From Candidatus Nitricoxidireducens bremensis (GTDB lineage: Bacteria > Pseudomonadota > Gammaproteobacteria > Burkholderiales > Rhodocyclaceae): a stretch of DNA of 64,000 nucleotides. The notes under the pieces are model-generated. The model saw only the letters and a list, made by a program, of their open reading frames with translations, made no database searches and was not told the DNA's origin. Both the position numbers and the translations under genes were made by a program. Position 1 is the first letter of the stretch. Each line of letters opens with the position of its first letter. The DNA lies in the NCBI GenBank assembly GCA_030247725.1, contig JAOTRT010000002.1, positions 372,001 through 436,000 of the forward strand, in the 5' to 3' direction. Below, in pieces: positions 46,295 through 55,834 of this stretch.

Positions 46295-47223
46295 CCGCGC
46301 CCAGCCAGGCGCGAAGCCGTGCGCCAGAGCTTTTCGACCGTCGTGTAGGGCAGGAAGGATGCCCAATACGCCTGGCGCATCTTCGCCACGCCCCAATGCT
46401 TGCGGAATTCCGCACGTGCGGCCGGACCGGCGCCCTGGCGCCAGAGGGACTTGCCTGTCTGGTAGCCGATCATGGCGCGCAGGTAGACCGTCTCGTCAGC
46501 GTAGTCGGTCGCCATCTCCGGATACAGGGCGCACAACTTTTCCAGGGTCAGCGTCAATTCGTTCGCGGCCCGCAGGTGGTTACGGGTGCTCGATGAGGCG
46601 CTGTGCACCCGATAGAAGGCCAGGGGCTCGTCCACGTAGTCGCACTCCCAGTCATGGGCGATGCGGCGAAAGAGGTCGAAGTCCGGGTATATCTCGAAGC
46701 GTTCGTCGAACCACTCCGTTTGCTGGCGCAGGGCCTCGGTCCGCAACATCGCCGAGGGCATGGCGATGGCGTTCACCTTGAGCAGGTAGGCGAATATCCG
46801 GCCTCGCGCCGGCTTCGCGCCGAGCAACGCGAAATGGCGCGTCGTGGTGCCGTCGGACTGGTTGAAACAGAGCACGTCGGTATGGGTGAGGCCCAGTCGG
46901 GGGTTGGCGTCCATCAATCCCACCTGCCGCTCCAGCTTGGTCGGCATCCATTTGTCGTCGGTGTCGAGGAAGGCGATGTAGTCGCCGGTGACGAGACCGA
47001 GGGCACCGTTGCGGGCGGCCCCGAGGGGCGTGGTGGTTTCGGCCCGATGGTATTTGAGGCGAGCGTCGTAGGAGCGGGCGATCGCCGGACTGTCATCGGT
47101 GGAAGCGTTGTCCCAGAAGATGATTTCCCAGTCGCCGAAGGTCTGGGCGTAGATGCTGTCGAGTGCCTCCCTGAGGTAGGCATCCCCGTTGTAGCAGTTC
47201 ATGATTATGCTGACGCGCGGCAT
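46291..47223 (-). CDS. Family 2 glycosyltransferase
   Basis: 310 residues, GT-A fold: VSIIMNCYNGDAYLREALDSI at the N-terminus, NASTDDS, and a DxD equivalent FLDTDDKWMP around residue 90. Probably transfers the deoxyhexose made by the adjacent CDP-glucose genes. ATG 47223 overlaps the SDR gene at 47205 by 19 bases; its own end overlaps the next SDR gene. Confidence 0.9.
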   Translation of the reverse strand: MPRVSIIMNCYNGDAYLREALDSIYAQTFGDWEIIFWDNASTDDSPAIARSYDARLKYHRAETTTPLGAARNGALGLVTGDYIAFLDTDDKWMPTKLERQVGLMDANPRLGLTHTDVLCFNQSDGTTTRHFALLGAKPARGRIFAYLLKVNAIAMPSAMLRTEALRQQTEWFDERFEIYPDFDLFRRIAHDWECDYVDEPLAFYRVHSASSSTRNHLRAANELTLTLEKLCALYPEMATDYADETVYLRAMIGYQTGKSLWRQGAGPAARAEFRKHWGVAKMRQAYWASFLPYTTVEKLWRTASRLAGRG

Positions 47224-48131
47224 GCTCTCATCCAGTCGATGGTGGCTTCGAGGCCGGTGGCCAGCGATGTCCTGGGCTCCCAACCAAGCAGCCGGCGCGC
47301 TGCAGCGATATCCGCATAGAGGGCCATGTTCTCACCCGGGCGGTAGGGGACCCGCCCGAACTGGGGCCGTCCGGCGCCGATAAGGTCCACGGCCCGCTCG
47401 ATCATCGCCCGTATCGTATGGGGCTCGCCGGAGGCGATGTTGATCACCTGACCATCCGCCTCGGCGCATGCAAAGCAGCGGAAGATGGCATCCACCGTAT
47501 CTTCCACATAGCAGAAGTCCCTCAACTGCGCCCCGGCCGACGTTGTGAATTCCCGGTCTTCAAGGCAGCCGCGGATGATCTGCGGCAGGAAGCGGCGCTC
47601 GTCCTGTCCCGGCCCGTAGGTCAGGAACAACCTCAGGGTGACGGCGGGAAGACCCTCCGTACGGTGCTGCATCTGGAGGAAATGGGTGGCCGCCACCTTG
47701 GCGAGGGAATAGGGGGAAATGGGGCGCTCGCGCAAAGCCTCGTGCTGGGGAGCCGGCGCGTCTCCGTATTCGTCGCTGCTACCGATCTGCACGAAGCGCC
47801 GGATCGCGCTCCGGTCGAGATATTCCAGCAGCGCGAGCAGGCCGTCGAAATGGGCCCGGATCAGGCGGCGGCCGCCGCCGCCGAACAAGGTGTGATCCAC
47901 ATAGCCGCCCAGGTTGACCACGTAGCCGAACCGGTTGTCGCCGAGCGATGACAGGGAATCCGACTGCGCGAGATCGGCGGTCACGTAGCGGGCACCCGCC
48001 AGGGTTCTCGCGGCAGAAGGCGGATTCAGGCCCAGGCTGGTGACGTCCCAGCCAAGGGCGAGACCGCGCCGGACGACGTGGTGGCCGATGAAGCCGCTGC
48101 CGCCGACCACCAGCAGCCGCGGCACCGTCAT
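47205..48131 (-). CDS. SDR-family CDP-4-keto-6-deoxyhexose reductase/epimerase candidate
   Basis: 308 residues from ATG 48131, which overlaps the rfbF stop (ATGA). Extended SDR: VVGGSGFIGHHVV, catalytic Ser (QIGSSDEYG) and Tyr-x3-Lys (SPYSLAKVAA), and LRLFLTYGPGQDERRFLPQ. Its place between rfbF and a glycosyltransferase suggests that it finishes the CDP-sugar by C4 reduction or C2 epimerisation. Product stereochemistry is not evident. Confidence 0.83.
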   Translation of the reverse strand: MTVPRLLVVGGSGFIGHHVVRRGLALGWDVTSLGLNPPSAARTLAGARYVTADLAQSDSLSSLGDNRFGYVVNLGGYVDHTLFGGGGRRLIRAHFDGLLALLEYLDRSAIRRFVQIGSSDEYGDAPAPQHEALRERPISPYSLAKVAATHFLQMQHRTEGLPAVTLRLFLTYGPGQDERRFLPQIIRGCLEDREFTTSAGAQLRDFCYVEDTVDAIFRCFACAEADGQVINIASGEPHTIRAMIERAVDLIGAGRPQFGRVPYRPGENMALYADIAAARRLLGWEPRTSLATGLEATIDWMRACRASA

Positions 48132-48892
48132 TTCTTCCACGGCGCCTTGCCGCTGCTCCAGAGGTCATCGAGAGCATCGCGGTCACGCTTGGTATCCATG
48201 CACTGCCAGTAGCCCTCATGGCGCCAGGCACGCAGCTCGCCCATGGCCGCCGCACGCTCCAGCGGCTCCCGCTCGAGAATCGTCTCGTCGCCGCCGATCA
48301 GGTCGAAGAACGCCGGCTCGACGACGAAGAAGCCGCCGTTGATCCAGCCCTCGTGCAGTTGCGGCTTCTCCTGGAACGAAGTGACGGCATCGCCAGCCAG
48401 CTCCATTTCGCCGAAGCGGGCGGGCGGGCGCACCGCGGTGACCGTGACCATCTTGCCGTGGCTGCGATGGAATTTGAGCAGCGCATCGAGATCCACATTG
48501 GCCACGCCGTCGCCGTAGGTCAGCATGCAGGTTTCGTTGCCGACGAAGGGTTTCATGCGACGCACGCGCCCCCCGGTCATCGAGTTGGCACCGGTATCCA
48601 CGAGAGTCACGCGCCAATCCACGGTATCGGCCTGATGGGGAGTCACGGCACCGCTGCCGAGATCGACGGTGAAGTCGGAATTCAGCGCCCGGTAGTTGAG
48701 GAAGTACTCCTTCACCACTTCGGCCTTGTAACCCAGCGCTACGTAGAAATCCTTGTGGCCGTAGGCGGCATAGGTCTTCATGATGTGCCAGAGGATGGGC
48801 CGGCCGCCCACCGTGACCATGGGCTTGGGGATCAGGTCCGTGTATTCGGAAAGGCGCGTGCCGAAGCCGCCGGCGAGAAGGATGACTTTCAT
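48128..48892 (-). CDS. rfbF: Glucose-1-phosphate cytidylyltransferase
   Basis: 254 residues. N-terminal nucleotidyltransferase loop ILLAGGFGTRLSEYTDLIPKPM (residues ~3-24), where the Arg and Lys bind CTP, and TYGDGVANVDL with the metal-binding Asp. The near-identical motif pattern to RfbF/DdhA makes the call firm. It produces CDP-glucose. ATG 48892 overlaps the cupin gene stop. Confidence 0.95.
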   Translation of the reverse strand: MKVILLAGGFGTRLSEYTDLIPKPMVTVGGRPILWHIMKTYAAYGHKDFYVALGYKAEVVKEYFLNYRALNSDFTVDLGSGAVTPHQADTVDWRVTLVDTGANSMTGGRVRRMKPFVGNETCMLTYGDGVANVDLDALLKFHRSHGKMVTVTAVRPPARFGEMELAGDAVTSFQEKPQLHEGWINGGFFVVEPAFFDLIGGDETILEREPLERAAAMGELRAWRHEGYWQCMDTKRDRDALDDLWSSGKAPWKK

Positions 48893-49311
48893 GGTGACTG
48901 CCAATCGAAAGGAATGTCGGGCTGGGCCTTGCGCAGGACCTCGTCGGGATCGTGCGGAATGTCGGCGAGGTTGAGCAGCAGGCTCGGTGTATCCGCCCGC
49001 CCCTGGAAGCCGAACCAGATGCCGGGAGGCACGGTCAGGCGAGCGTAGTTGGCGGCACCGATCTCCTCGGTGCGGAAGCCGCCCTGCGGCAGGTGGAAGA
49101 CGAAACGCACCGCCCCGACCGGCACCACGAGGTTCAGGGTCATGCGCTGGTGCAGCTTCCAGGCCTTGACGGCGCCGGATTCGATCCAGGAGAAATAAGC
49201 CTCGCCAAAATCCGTGAAACCGGGGTCGACGCGCTTCATGGCATGCATCACATCGCCGCCCGGCGTCGCAATGCGCCGGAGCGGTGTCACGCAGATGTCG
49301 GCAAGCGTCAC
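48889..49311 (-). CDS. Cupin protein, CDP-sugar 3,5-epimerase-like
   Basis: About 140 residues from GTG 49311 overlapping the rfbG stop (GTGA); a longer frame falls inside rfbG and is rejected. RmlC-like cupin: PGFTDFGEAYFSWIESGAVKAWKLHQRMTLNLVVPVG and LPQGGFRTEEIG. Smaller than classical RmlC and lacking an obvious catalytic His-Asp pair in the N-terminal part. Between rfbG and rfbF, it probably epimerises or isomerises the CDP-4-keto-6-deoxyhexose. Confidence 0.78.
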   Translation of the reverse strand: MTLADICVTPLRRIATPGGDVMHAMKRVDPGFTDFGEAYFSWIESGAVKAWKLHQRMTLNLVVPVGAVRFVFHLPQGGFRTEEIGAANYARLTVPPGIWFGFQGRADTPSLLLNLADIPHDPDEVLRKAQPDIPFDWQSP

Positions 49312-50399
49312 TGCGCCCACACCTGGCCGGCCTTTACCGCCGCTGCCGTGTAGGCGTCGATCTGAGCTCGCGTGACGGCGCCGATGTCCGGATGGCCCTC
49401 GTAGTAGGCCCGGTACCACTCGGCGGTCAGTCGGACCGTCTCTTCGAAATTCATCACTGCCCGCCACTTGAGATGGTGCAAGGCCTTGTCGCAGTTGAGC
49501 TTCAGCAGGCCGGACTCGTAAGGACCGGAATGGGAGTTGCTGACATCGTCCCAGCGCACCCTGTCCCAGTAACGACTCATGCCCTGGACGAGTTCCAGGA
49601 CCGTGTGGTTCTGATGGGCCGGCGGACCGAAATTGAAAGGCTCGCCGTGAAGTTCAGGTCGCTCGTGCAACGCCGCCGCCAGGGCCAGGTAGCCGGAGAG
49701 CGGCTCCAGCACATGCTGCCACGGCCGGGTGGCGTAGGGATTGCGCAGTTCGACGGTATTCCCGGAAGACCACGCCCGCACACAATCCGGGACGATACGA
49801 TCGTCCGCCCAGTCGCCGCCGCCGATGACATTGCCGGCCCGGCCGACGGCGATGCGTACCTTGCTGGTCGCCGCAGGGAAGAAGGACTTCACGTGAGAGC
49901 GAATCACCAATTCGGCGGCGCCTTTCGATGCGCTGTACGGGTCCGGGCCGCCCAGGGCATCGGTCTCACGGTAGCCCCACACCCATTCGACGTTGTCGTA
50001 GCACTTGTCACTGGTGATGAGGACGGCGACGCAGGGTTTGTCCAATTCACGCAGGGCTTCGAGAACATTCAGGGTCCCGATGACATTGGTTTCGTAGGTC
50101 TCGACCGGATCGGCATAGGACCGCCGCACCAAGGGCTGGGCGGCGAGATGGAAGACAAAATCGGGGGCAAATTGCGCGATGCATCCCTTCAAGGCAGAGC
50201 GGTTGCGAATGTCCAACCTATGATCGGCCATATCTTTCGCGAGCCCCATTGCCTCGAAATGGGAGGGGCACGATGGTGGATCCAGCGAGATTCCGGCAAC
50301 CTCGGCACCGAGTATCCGTAACCAGGCCGCGAGCCACGACCCTTTGAAGCCGGTGTGGCCGGTAACGATAACTTTAGCGCCTGCAAACCGAGTCTTCAT
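49308..50399 (-). CDS. rfbG: CDP-glucose 4,6-dehydratase
   Basis: 363 residues from ATG 50399. Extended SDR: VIVTGHTGFKGSWLAAWLR (about residues 9-27), TSDKCYDN active-site region and YSASKGAAELV with the catalytic Tyr and Lys, and the RfbG-typical RAGNVIGGGDWADDRIVPD. Makes CDP-4-keto-6-deoxyglucose. First gene of a chain of genes all overlapping by 4-19 bases down to 44721. No rfbH dehydrase is found in the window, so a 3-deoxy sugar is not expected. Confidence 0.95.
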   Translation of the reverse strand: MKTRFAGAKVIVTGHTGFKGSWLAAWLRILGAEVAGISLDPPSCPSHFEAMGLAKDMADHRLDIRNRSALKGCIAQFAPDFVFHLAAQPLVRRSYADPVETYETNVIGTLNVLEALRELDKPCVAVLITSDKCYDNVEWVWGYRETDALGGPDPYSASKGAAELVIRSHVKSFFPAATSKVRIAVGRAGNVIGGGDWADDRIVPDCVRAWSSGNTVELRNPYATRPWQHVLEPLSGYLALAAALHERPELHGEPFNFGPPAHQNHTVLELVQGMSRYWDRVRWDDVSNSHSGPYESGLLKLNCDKALHHLKWRAVMNFEETVRLTAEWYRAYYEGHPDIGAVTRAQIDAYTAAAVKAGQVWAQ

Positions 50400-50434
50400 T
50401 AAGAGCAACCTTGACGTGCAGCAACAAGATCTTG

Positions 50435-51298
50435 TCAGAGCTTCCTGAATGCATAAACGTTTACGAAAGGAGCATCATGCGCCATCAATTTGAGAAGGCT
50501 GGACATCCCAGGAATCGTGCGCATCAGTGTCCGCAGAATATAGCTTCGATTAAGCTCAATAGAGACGCCTGTCGAGAACGTCTTGAAGTGAGCCAAGCCG
50601 ACTTCGTTTGCGATTTGGATGATTTCGGAGTGTCGCTTACGGAAGCCGTAACTTACTTTTCTGACAGCGGCTTTCTGCCCCTGAAGCTGGTAATAAACTT
50701 TCTTCAAGTGGGCTTCCGATCTGAGCAGAATGTCATGGATTAAATAGCTTGTCATGGTATCGGGGGATATCGCCGAATCAACCACGACTAGCCCACCGTG
50801 AGCAACCCCTTCCGCCACCTTACGAAAAAATTGGCGAAGAGTCGCCTCATCAAAAAGATATAAAAGCCCCAAAGCGAGAATAGTAGTGTAGCCAGCAGGA
50901 ATTTCATCCACTACTACATCCAATTTTCGGTATTCCAGATGGGGAAATAAATTCTTTACCTTTTCAAATTCCCGAAAAACCTCCAAGTCGGAACAGGTAA
51001 CGTCATACCCCAACTCTGACATCAGTGCCTCAACTACTGGCCTACCGCTAGCGAGCGAAAGGATTTTGCTATTTTGAGGGATCGCTGACTTGAGAATCGG
51101 TAGATAGTATTCAAGGCGCCCTAGCTGATATCCAACGAAATACCTTTCGACAAATGACCTAACTGAGTCGTAGCCGGAGGGATCAGAGTAACCATATTCA
51201 TTGGCAAAGTAATTGTAGTCTTTCAGACCAGAAGCATAGGAAGGTACGCTTAGTTCGTCACAACTTAATTCGACTAGATATTTCGCAAACTCACGCAT
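50435..51298 (-). CDS. SAM-dependent methyltransferase-like protein
   Basis: 287 residues. Rossmann-type motif region SKILSLASGRPVVEALMSELGYDVTCSDLEVF (about residues 75-107) resembles motifs I and II of class I methyltransferases, with LALGLLYLFDEATLRQFFRKVAEGVAHGGLVVVDS further on. The glycine-rich loop is atypical (LASGRP). Probably methylates a sugar or lipid-linked intermediate. First gene of the AT-rich section. Confidence 0.72.
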   Translation of the reverse strand: MREFAKYLVELSCDELSVPSYASGLKDYNYFANEYGYSDPSGYDSVRSFVERYFVGYQLGRLEYYLPILKSAIPQNSKILSLASGRPVVEALMSELGYDVTCSDLEVFREFEKVKNLFPHLEYRKLDVVVDEIPAGYTTILALGLLYLFDEATLRQFFRKVAEGVAHGGLVVVDSAISPDTMTSYLIHDILLRSEAHLKKVYYQLQGQKAAVRKVSYGFRKRHSEIIQIANEVGLAHFKTFSTGVSIELNRSYILRTLMRTIPGMSSLLKLMAHDAPFVNVYAFRKL

Positions 51299-51314
51299 AG
51301 CCCACCAATGGATA

Positions 51315-53168
51315 TCAATCAGTTCCTGTCAGATTCGGCAGAAAGTGCTGCATTGTTTCTTCGTTGGTTACCTCGAAGTATCGTTGTCGAGCGGATTCCG
51401 CAACAAGTAGCCTTTGCCGGATATCCACAGTGCTATTAATCAGCTTATGGAACGCACTCTCGAAATCATCTTGAGAGTATATGAGTTGCCACATAGAACG
51501 ATCTACCTGCTCCAACGGATTGGCATCAAGTCCAGCCCTACTGCCCATAAGAATGACGGGTACGCCATAGCAAATAGCTTCAATTGCCGCACTTGTACCC
51601 CCGGAAATCACCAATTTCGTATCCCGAAGCAATTCAGAGATTCCTTGATCGGACCAGCGCAGTGCCTTGCCTGGGAGACTAGAGAATCTCGACCGCACAG
51701 CGCTGGTAACCTTAGGCGCATTGGGCTGAGCTTTGATTATTATTGATTGACATTCACTTTCAATAAGCGCCGAATTGCCTGAAACAAGTTGGAGCATTTC
51801 GACGCATTCTGCGTAGGTGTGGGTAAGGAGCACCAAACAATTCACTCCTCTCCCTCTATTAGTGGAGATGTCTTGGAACAAATGTGAGAAGCGCAGAGCG
51901 GGAACAACCCGGTATTTCACATCATGACTGTATGTACTCAGCAGTCTTGGCAGGATATCTCCGCAGACCCATTGTTCCCGTGGCGCAACTTCGGCAGCTA
52001 TTTCTCCATCAGTGGTAAATTCGCTAAGAAGGTTAGGCATTGGAATGAACTGACGCACGCCGACATGGCGAACCGGATGCCCTGCCTTCCTCCACCCCCA
52101 ATGGGTGGCTTTGTCAATGGTTTGATTCTCATACCAATCGATAAATATAGCTGGCTTGATGCCGAAACGAACCAACCGTTGCGGAGTTCTTAGCAAAAGA
52201 AAAGGATAGAGCGCACTCAGTGAATTGCTCTTAGCACGTCGATCAACCAAGGCCTGGCAATCGATACCACAAAATGACCGAAGACGAGGTCGATTCGCAA
52301 ATGCTAGCCGGAAGCATTGCCCTACCGCGAGAATTATGTCGGCAAAGGTTATAAACCGCTCAAACAACACAAAAGGAATAGCGCTTTGTTTCAGTGCCTT
52401 ATAGGTCACGGGCAGTTGTGCAATGCCTGCCCGAAATAGAAATGGGTAGTACGCAACATTAAAACCATGTGATCGGTACCACTCTGCCAATCCAGGGAAG
52501 TACCTATCCCGAATCTTGGTTCCGGCAATGATGTCGGACTGATGCAAGTAGATGTCGATGAGAATATCAACCCCAGCCACCTTCTGAAGGTATCCGCGCC
52601 CCAGGAGAATTTTGGAGATAGCAGAACGACAAACAATGCCTCCAAGTTCTTTAGCAAAGCGCAAAAAATCCAATAGCAACAATCTGGCATTGTGGAGCCG
52701 TGCCTTAGCGCCGAAACGACATTCAATCGAGAAACCTTGGGCTTCGGCCAACTTCCTAAGTGCCGCCCAGAATGCGGTGCGGCCACTTATGATCAAAATA
52801 CGCGCACTGCGATTCCGGCATTTATCAAGAATGATTTGTAGCCACACAACATGGAGAAACAAGGCCGTGGGCGCAAAGGTATTCCGATCAGCCCCCTGGG
52901 TAAGTCTCTCATGAATATCCGAGTGAGAATTGGCTTCGTCAACCCATTGAACAAAGGGGGCTCTTAGCGACGATGCCAGTTCTTGAAACTCTCGGTAGGA
53001 AATCAACCTCCGACTCGGCCCCAGGTACCGATGTACAAATGCGGAAATATCTGGATCGTCATCAACGTAGGCCCATTCGTCAAAATCTATTTGCTTAGTC
53101 ACAGACCATGGGTCGACAACAACCAGACTGGCACTCTCAAACTGCTCAGTTGAATCCTTCTGTTCCAA
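51315..53168 (-). CDS. Surface carbohydrate biosynthesis protein, TIGR04326-like
   Basis: 617 residues from TTG 53168 with GGAAAG six bases upstream. Soluble, no signal. The C-terminal third (SQDISTNRGRGVNCLVLLTHTYAEC..., VISGGTSAAIEAICYGVPVILMGSRAGLDANPLEQ) has a GT-B-like nucleotide-sugar-binding pattern. I associate this long architecture with the TIGR04326 surface-carbohydrate family; no enzymatic activity is established. AT-rich relative to flanks. Confidence 0.68.
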   Translation of the reverse strand: MEQKDSTEQFESASLVVVDPWSVTKQIDFDEWAYVDDDPDISAFVHRYLGPSRRLISYREFQELASSLRAPFVQWVDEANSHSDIHERLTQGADRNTFAPTALFLHVVWLQIILDKCRNRSARILIISGRTAFWAALRKLAEAQGFSIECRFGAKARLHNARLLLLDFLRFAKELGGIVCRSAISKILLGRGYLQKVAGVDILIDIYLHQSDIIAGTKIRDRYFPGLAEWYRSHGFNVAYYPFLFRAGIAQLPVTYKALKQSAIPFVLFERFITFADIILAVGQCFRLAFANRPRLRSFCGIDCQALVDRRAKSNSLSALYPFLLLRTPQRLVRFGIKPAIFIDWYENQTIDKATHWGWRKAGHPVRHVGVRQFIPMPNLLSEFTTDGEIAAEVAPREQWVCGDILPRLLSTYSHDVKYRVVPALRFSHLFQDISTNRGRGVNCLVLLTHTYAECVEMLQLVSGNSALIESECQSIIIKAQPNAPKVTSAVRSRFSSLPGKALRWSDQGISELLRDTKLVISGGTSAAIEAICYGVPVILMGSRAGLDANPLEQVDRSMWQLIYSQDDFESAFHKLINSTVDIRQRLLVAESARQRYFEVTNEETMQHFLPNLTGTD

Positions 53169-53311
53169 GAAACGCTTTCCACGCTAAGAGTTTGAGGAAT
53201 ATCGGCAGAGTCGGGAAAACCTGCCTGCACGCCAGTCTTTGTATTCCGGCAAGCTACTCCGCCTTAAGAAGCAATTAGCATCGCACTAACCCGACACCAG
53301 CGCTCACTGCG

Positions 53312-54685
53312 TTATCGAGTAACAGCTCTGTACAAACTTCTGGCGACGTTCCCCAAGACAGGGACATCGGAAATAAGGGACTTCAAATAGTTAAAAGACC
53401 AGAAAGGGTAGACAAGACGCGGCCACTTCTTGTGGTAGTAAGAAAGCCGCTTCCTCCATTCGTGGTCGTAACCTAAGACGGTTTCGCGACGTTCATTTGT
53501 AAAGTTCCGCACCATCTCATCCGTAACAAGCCCCGTCTGGAAGCACTGATCACCCAGTTCCGTTCCCTTGTACGGATAAAAGATGTTCACCCCGCTGGAG
53601 GTTGGGCGAATCTCTCGGTTCAATTTAATCGTATCCCAGAGCATCGCCTCCGTTTCCCCAGGAACACCGATGATATTTATGGCATTTGTCTCCATCCCAT
53701 ATGCATGAGCCAACTGAAATGCTTTGACAATGGTATCCCTTGACATAGTGCGCTTCATGACTTCATTTCGAATGTAGTCATTTCCTGATTCGACGCCAAA
53801 AAGAATCCTTTCGCAGCCAGTCTCTTTTAACTGCCGAGCAAATTCTTCCGTGAGTACGTCAGCCCGCAGCAGAACTAAATAGGGAACTCGAACCCTCTCC
53901 CGATAAAGCGAAAGAAATTCATTTCGCCATTTCCTGTTCAAGCCAAATATGTCATCGTAAATGGCGATCTTCTTGATAAATCCGTGCGCATGTAAAGCCG
54001 CCTCAATCTCACGAATACAATACTCTGGGCTTGGTGATCTGACGCGGCTCTTCTCTTCACCATAAACATGGGCTTGAGCATGATTCGCACAATATGTGCA
54101 GGGAAATGGACAGCCGCGTGCGAAATGGAAAGGGGCAAACCCGGCTTTCCTAACAGTATCCTCAAGCGGGTAGATTTCGCGATCAGGGAAGGGGAGGGTA
54201 TCTAGATATTCCTCCATCGGAAGAAGTCTGGTCTTCATCACAAGCCCTTGTCGCGCATAGACTAGGTTCGGACAAGTGTAATAGGGTTCTTTGTTTGATA
54301 GCTTATCCAAAAGCTGCGCAAAAGCATGTTCACCTTCGCCGATGACGAATAGATCGATCGCATCGGCCTCAAGAATGCTTTCTGGCCATAATGTCGGATG
54401 CACTCCTCCGCAAATGATTTTCACCTGACTGTTCCGGTGCTTCAACTTTGCCGCCAGATCCTTCACAACGGAAAACTGTGAAGTCACGGACGTGAAGCCA
54501 ACCAACTCCGGCTCGAATCTGCCAAACCTATCCAGTACATCAGCGAACATTTCTTGCCGCGTAACCAGTTCTACTCGGCAGTCATGGCCCAAGTTTCTAG
54601 CTACGCTTATGATTGTGGCAAGACCAAAAGCATAATTGTCCTCATGCGCACCATTAACGTTGGTGTAGATGAACAATATTTTCAT
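53312..54685 (-). CDS. Radical SAM protein with B12-binding-like N-terminal domain
   Basis: 457 residues from ATG 54685. N-terminal Rossmann-like domain of cobalamin-type (residues ~1-130, KIICGGVHPTLWPE) but without the DxHxxG cobalamin motif, then the radical SAM core with Cys192-x3-Cys196-x2-Cys199 and IYDDIFGLNR, ending in a helical tail. Related enzymes do methylations, ring contractions or C-C bond chemistry. The start overlaps the aminotransferase stop by 4 bases. Likely tailors the glycan precursor; reaction unknown. Confidence 0.87.
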   Translation of the reverse strand: MKILFIYTNVNGAHEDNYAFGLATIISVARNLGHDCRVELVTRQEMFADVLDRFGRFEPELVGFTSVTSQFSVVKDLAAKLKHRNSQVKIICGGVHPTLWPESILEADAIDLFVIGEGEHAFAQLLDKLSNKEPYYTCPNLVYARQGLVMKTRLLPMEEYLDTLPFPDREIYPLEDTVRKAGFAPFHFARGCPFPCTYCANHAQAHVYGEEKSRVRSPSPEYCIREIEAALHAHGFIKKIAIYDDIFGLNRKWRNEFLSLYRERVRVPYLVLLRADVLTEEFARQLKETGCERILFGVESGNDYIRNEVMKRTMSRDTIVKAFQLAHAYGMETNAINIIGVPGETEAMLWDTIKLNREIRPTSSGVNIFYPYKGTELGDQCFQTGLVTDEMVRNFTNERRETVLGYDHEWRKRLSYYHKKWPRLVYPFWSFNYLKSLISDVPVLGNVARSLYRAVTR

Positions 54686-55803
54686 TCGGAAACCCCTTGA
54701 ACCATAAAGCTGGTTCGACAAGACTCGGTCCACTCCTGTAGCGCGGAAAGAAGCTGAGCCATATCAACTGGCCGCCCAATGCTTATGCGAACACATTCTG
54801 CAAATGGGCCATTGAATCCCCCTCGGATATAGATGTTGCGCGCCCTCAAGAATTTAACGCAGTCCTCCGGTGCCCCTGTAGCCCCAATGAAGACAAGAAT
54901 GCCGTTCGTAACTTCTCCCCCGTGGGAGCGGAAACCGAGTTTTGCCAAGCCTTGCTTTAATACTGCCGCACCTGCCGCGACATCCGAAACATGAGTGCGC
55001 ATAATTTCCGGATGATCAAGCATGTACTCGCAGATGCGCATCGAATAGGTGTTTGATTCGACAAGAGAGCGGGTCTTGGCGATGTATTCGATGTTGCGCG
55101 GACTGGCGACCATGAAGCCGACCCGCGCCGAGGCCAGGCCGAAGGCCTTGGAGAAGGTGCGCAGGACGATCAGGTTATCGATCTCGTCCACCAGATCGAT
55201 CACCGTCTCGGCGCCGAAGTAGTGATAGGCCTCATCCACGACGAGGAAGGCTCCGACGCGAGCGGCGATGGTCGCCAGGCGCCGCACCTCGTCGCGGCGG
55301 AAGCTGCTCTCCACCGGTAGGTTCGGATTGGCAACGATGATCAGGGCGGTGCCGGCGTCCACCTGGCGTTCCAGTGTCGCCCAGTCGGGCAGCAGATCCG
55401 CCGTGTAGCCGAACGGCCGGTAGTCGAGGGCATTGAGACGCGCATAGACGCCGTACATCGGGTAGGTCGGATCGAGTACGACGACGTTGTCGCCGGGCGC
55501 AGTCAGCGTGAAGTAGAGGAAGTTGATGCCTTCCGTGATGCCGTTGGTGACATAAAGGTGGTCTTCGTCGACGCCGAGGAAGGATGCCAGCTTGCCATAG
55601 AAAGGAGCGCTCTCCGGGTGCGCTGCCAGGTCGGCGGGGGTGAAGCGGGACATGATGTCGGCCACCACCTCGGGCGGCAATGGCGCGACGCGCTCGTTGC
55701 GGTCGAGTCGCAGGCCGTCAATGTCGCGCCCGGTAGACGTCTGGTAGCGCTGCAGCGCCTCGATGTGGGGCTTGAATCGCTTGGGGGCGTTAGGCTGGTT
55801 CAT
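54682..55803 (-). CDS. PLP-dependent class I/II aminotransferase, HisC-like
   Basis: 373 residues from ATG 55803. Fold type I: NPNLPVESSF (residues ~152-161), VVDEAYHYFG with the PLP-ring Asp and Tyr, and the Schiff-base Lys in RTFSKAFGLASARVGF. Resembles histidinol-phosphate aminotransferase, but no other histidine gene is near. The 3' end (54682 to ~55075) is visibly AT-richer than the 5' part, so the gene spans a composition break. It is probably the amino-group donor for an amino-sugar or amino-acyl modification of the surface glycan. Confidence 0.86.
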   Translation of the reverse strand: MNQPNAPKRFKPHIEALQRYQTSTGRDIDGLRLDRNERVAPLPPEVVADIMSRFTPADLAAHPESAPFYGKLASFLGVDEDHLYVTNGITEGINFLYFTLTAPGDNVVVLDPTYPMYGVYARLNALDYRPFGYTADLLPDWATLERQVDAGTALIIVANPNLPVESSFRRDEVRRLATIAARVGAFLVVDEAYHYFGAETVIDLVDEIDNLIVLRTFSKAFGLASARVGFMVASPRNIEYIAKTRSLVESNTYSMRICEYMLDHPEIMRTHVSDVAAGAAVLKQGLAKLGFRSHGGEVTNGILVFIGATGAPEDCVKFLRARNIYIRGGFNGPFAECVRISIGRPVDMAQLLSALQEWTESCRTSFMVQGVSE

Positions 55804-55834
55804 TGTTGTCGTCCATGCGGGCGGCGGCCCGGAG

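Noticed and set aside
54682..55803. Histidine biosynthesis gene hisC
   Set aside because: No other his gene is near and the gene is embedded in sugar and radical SAM genes, so only a HisC-like fold is claimed.
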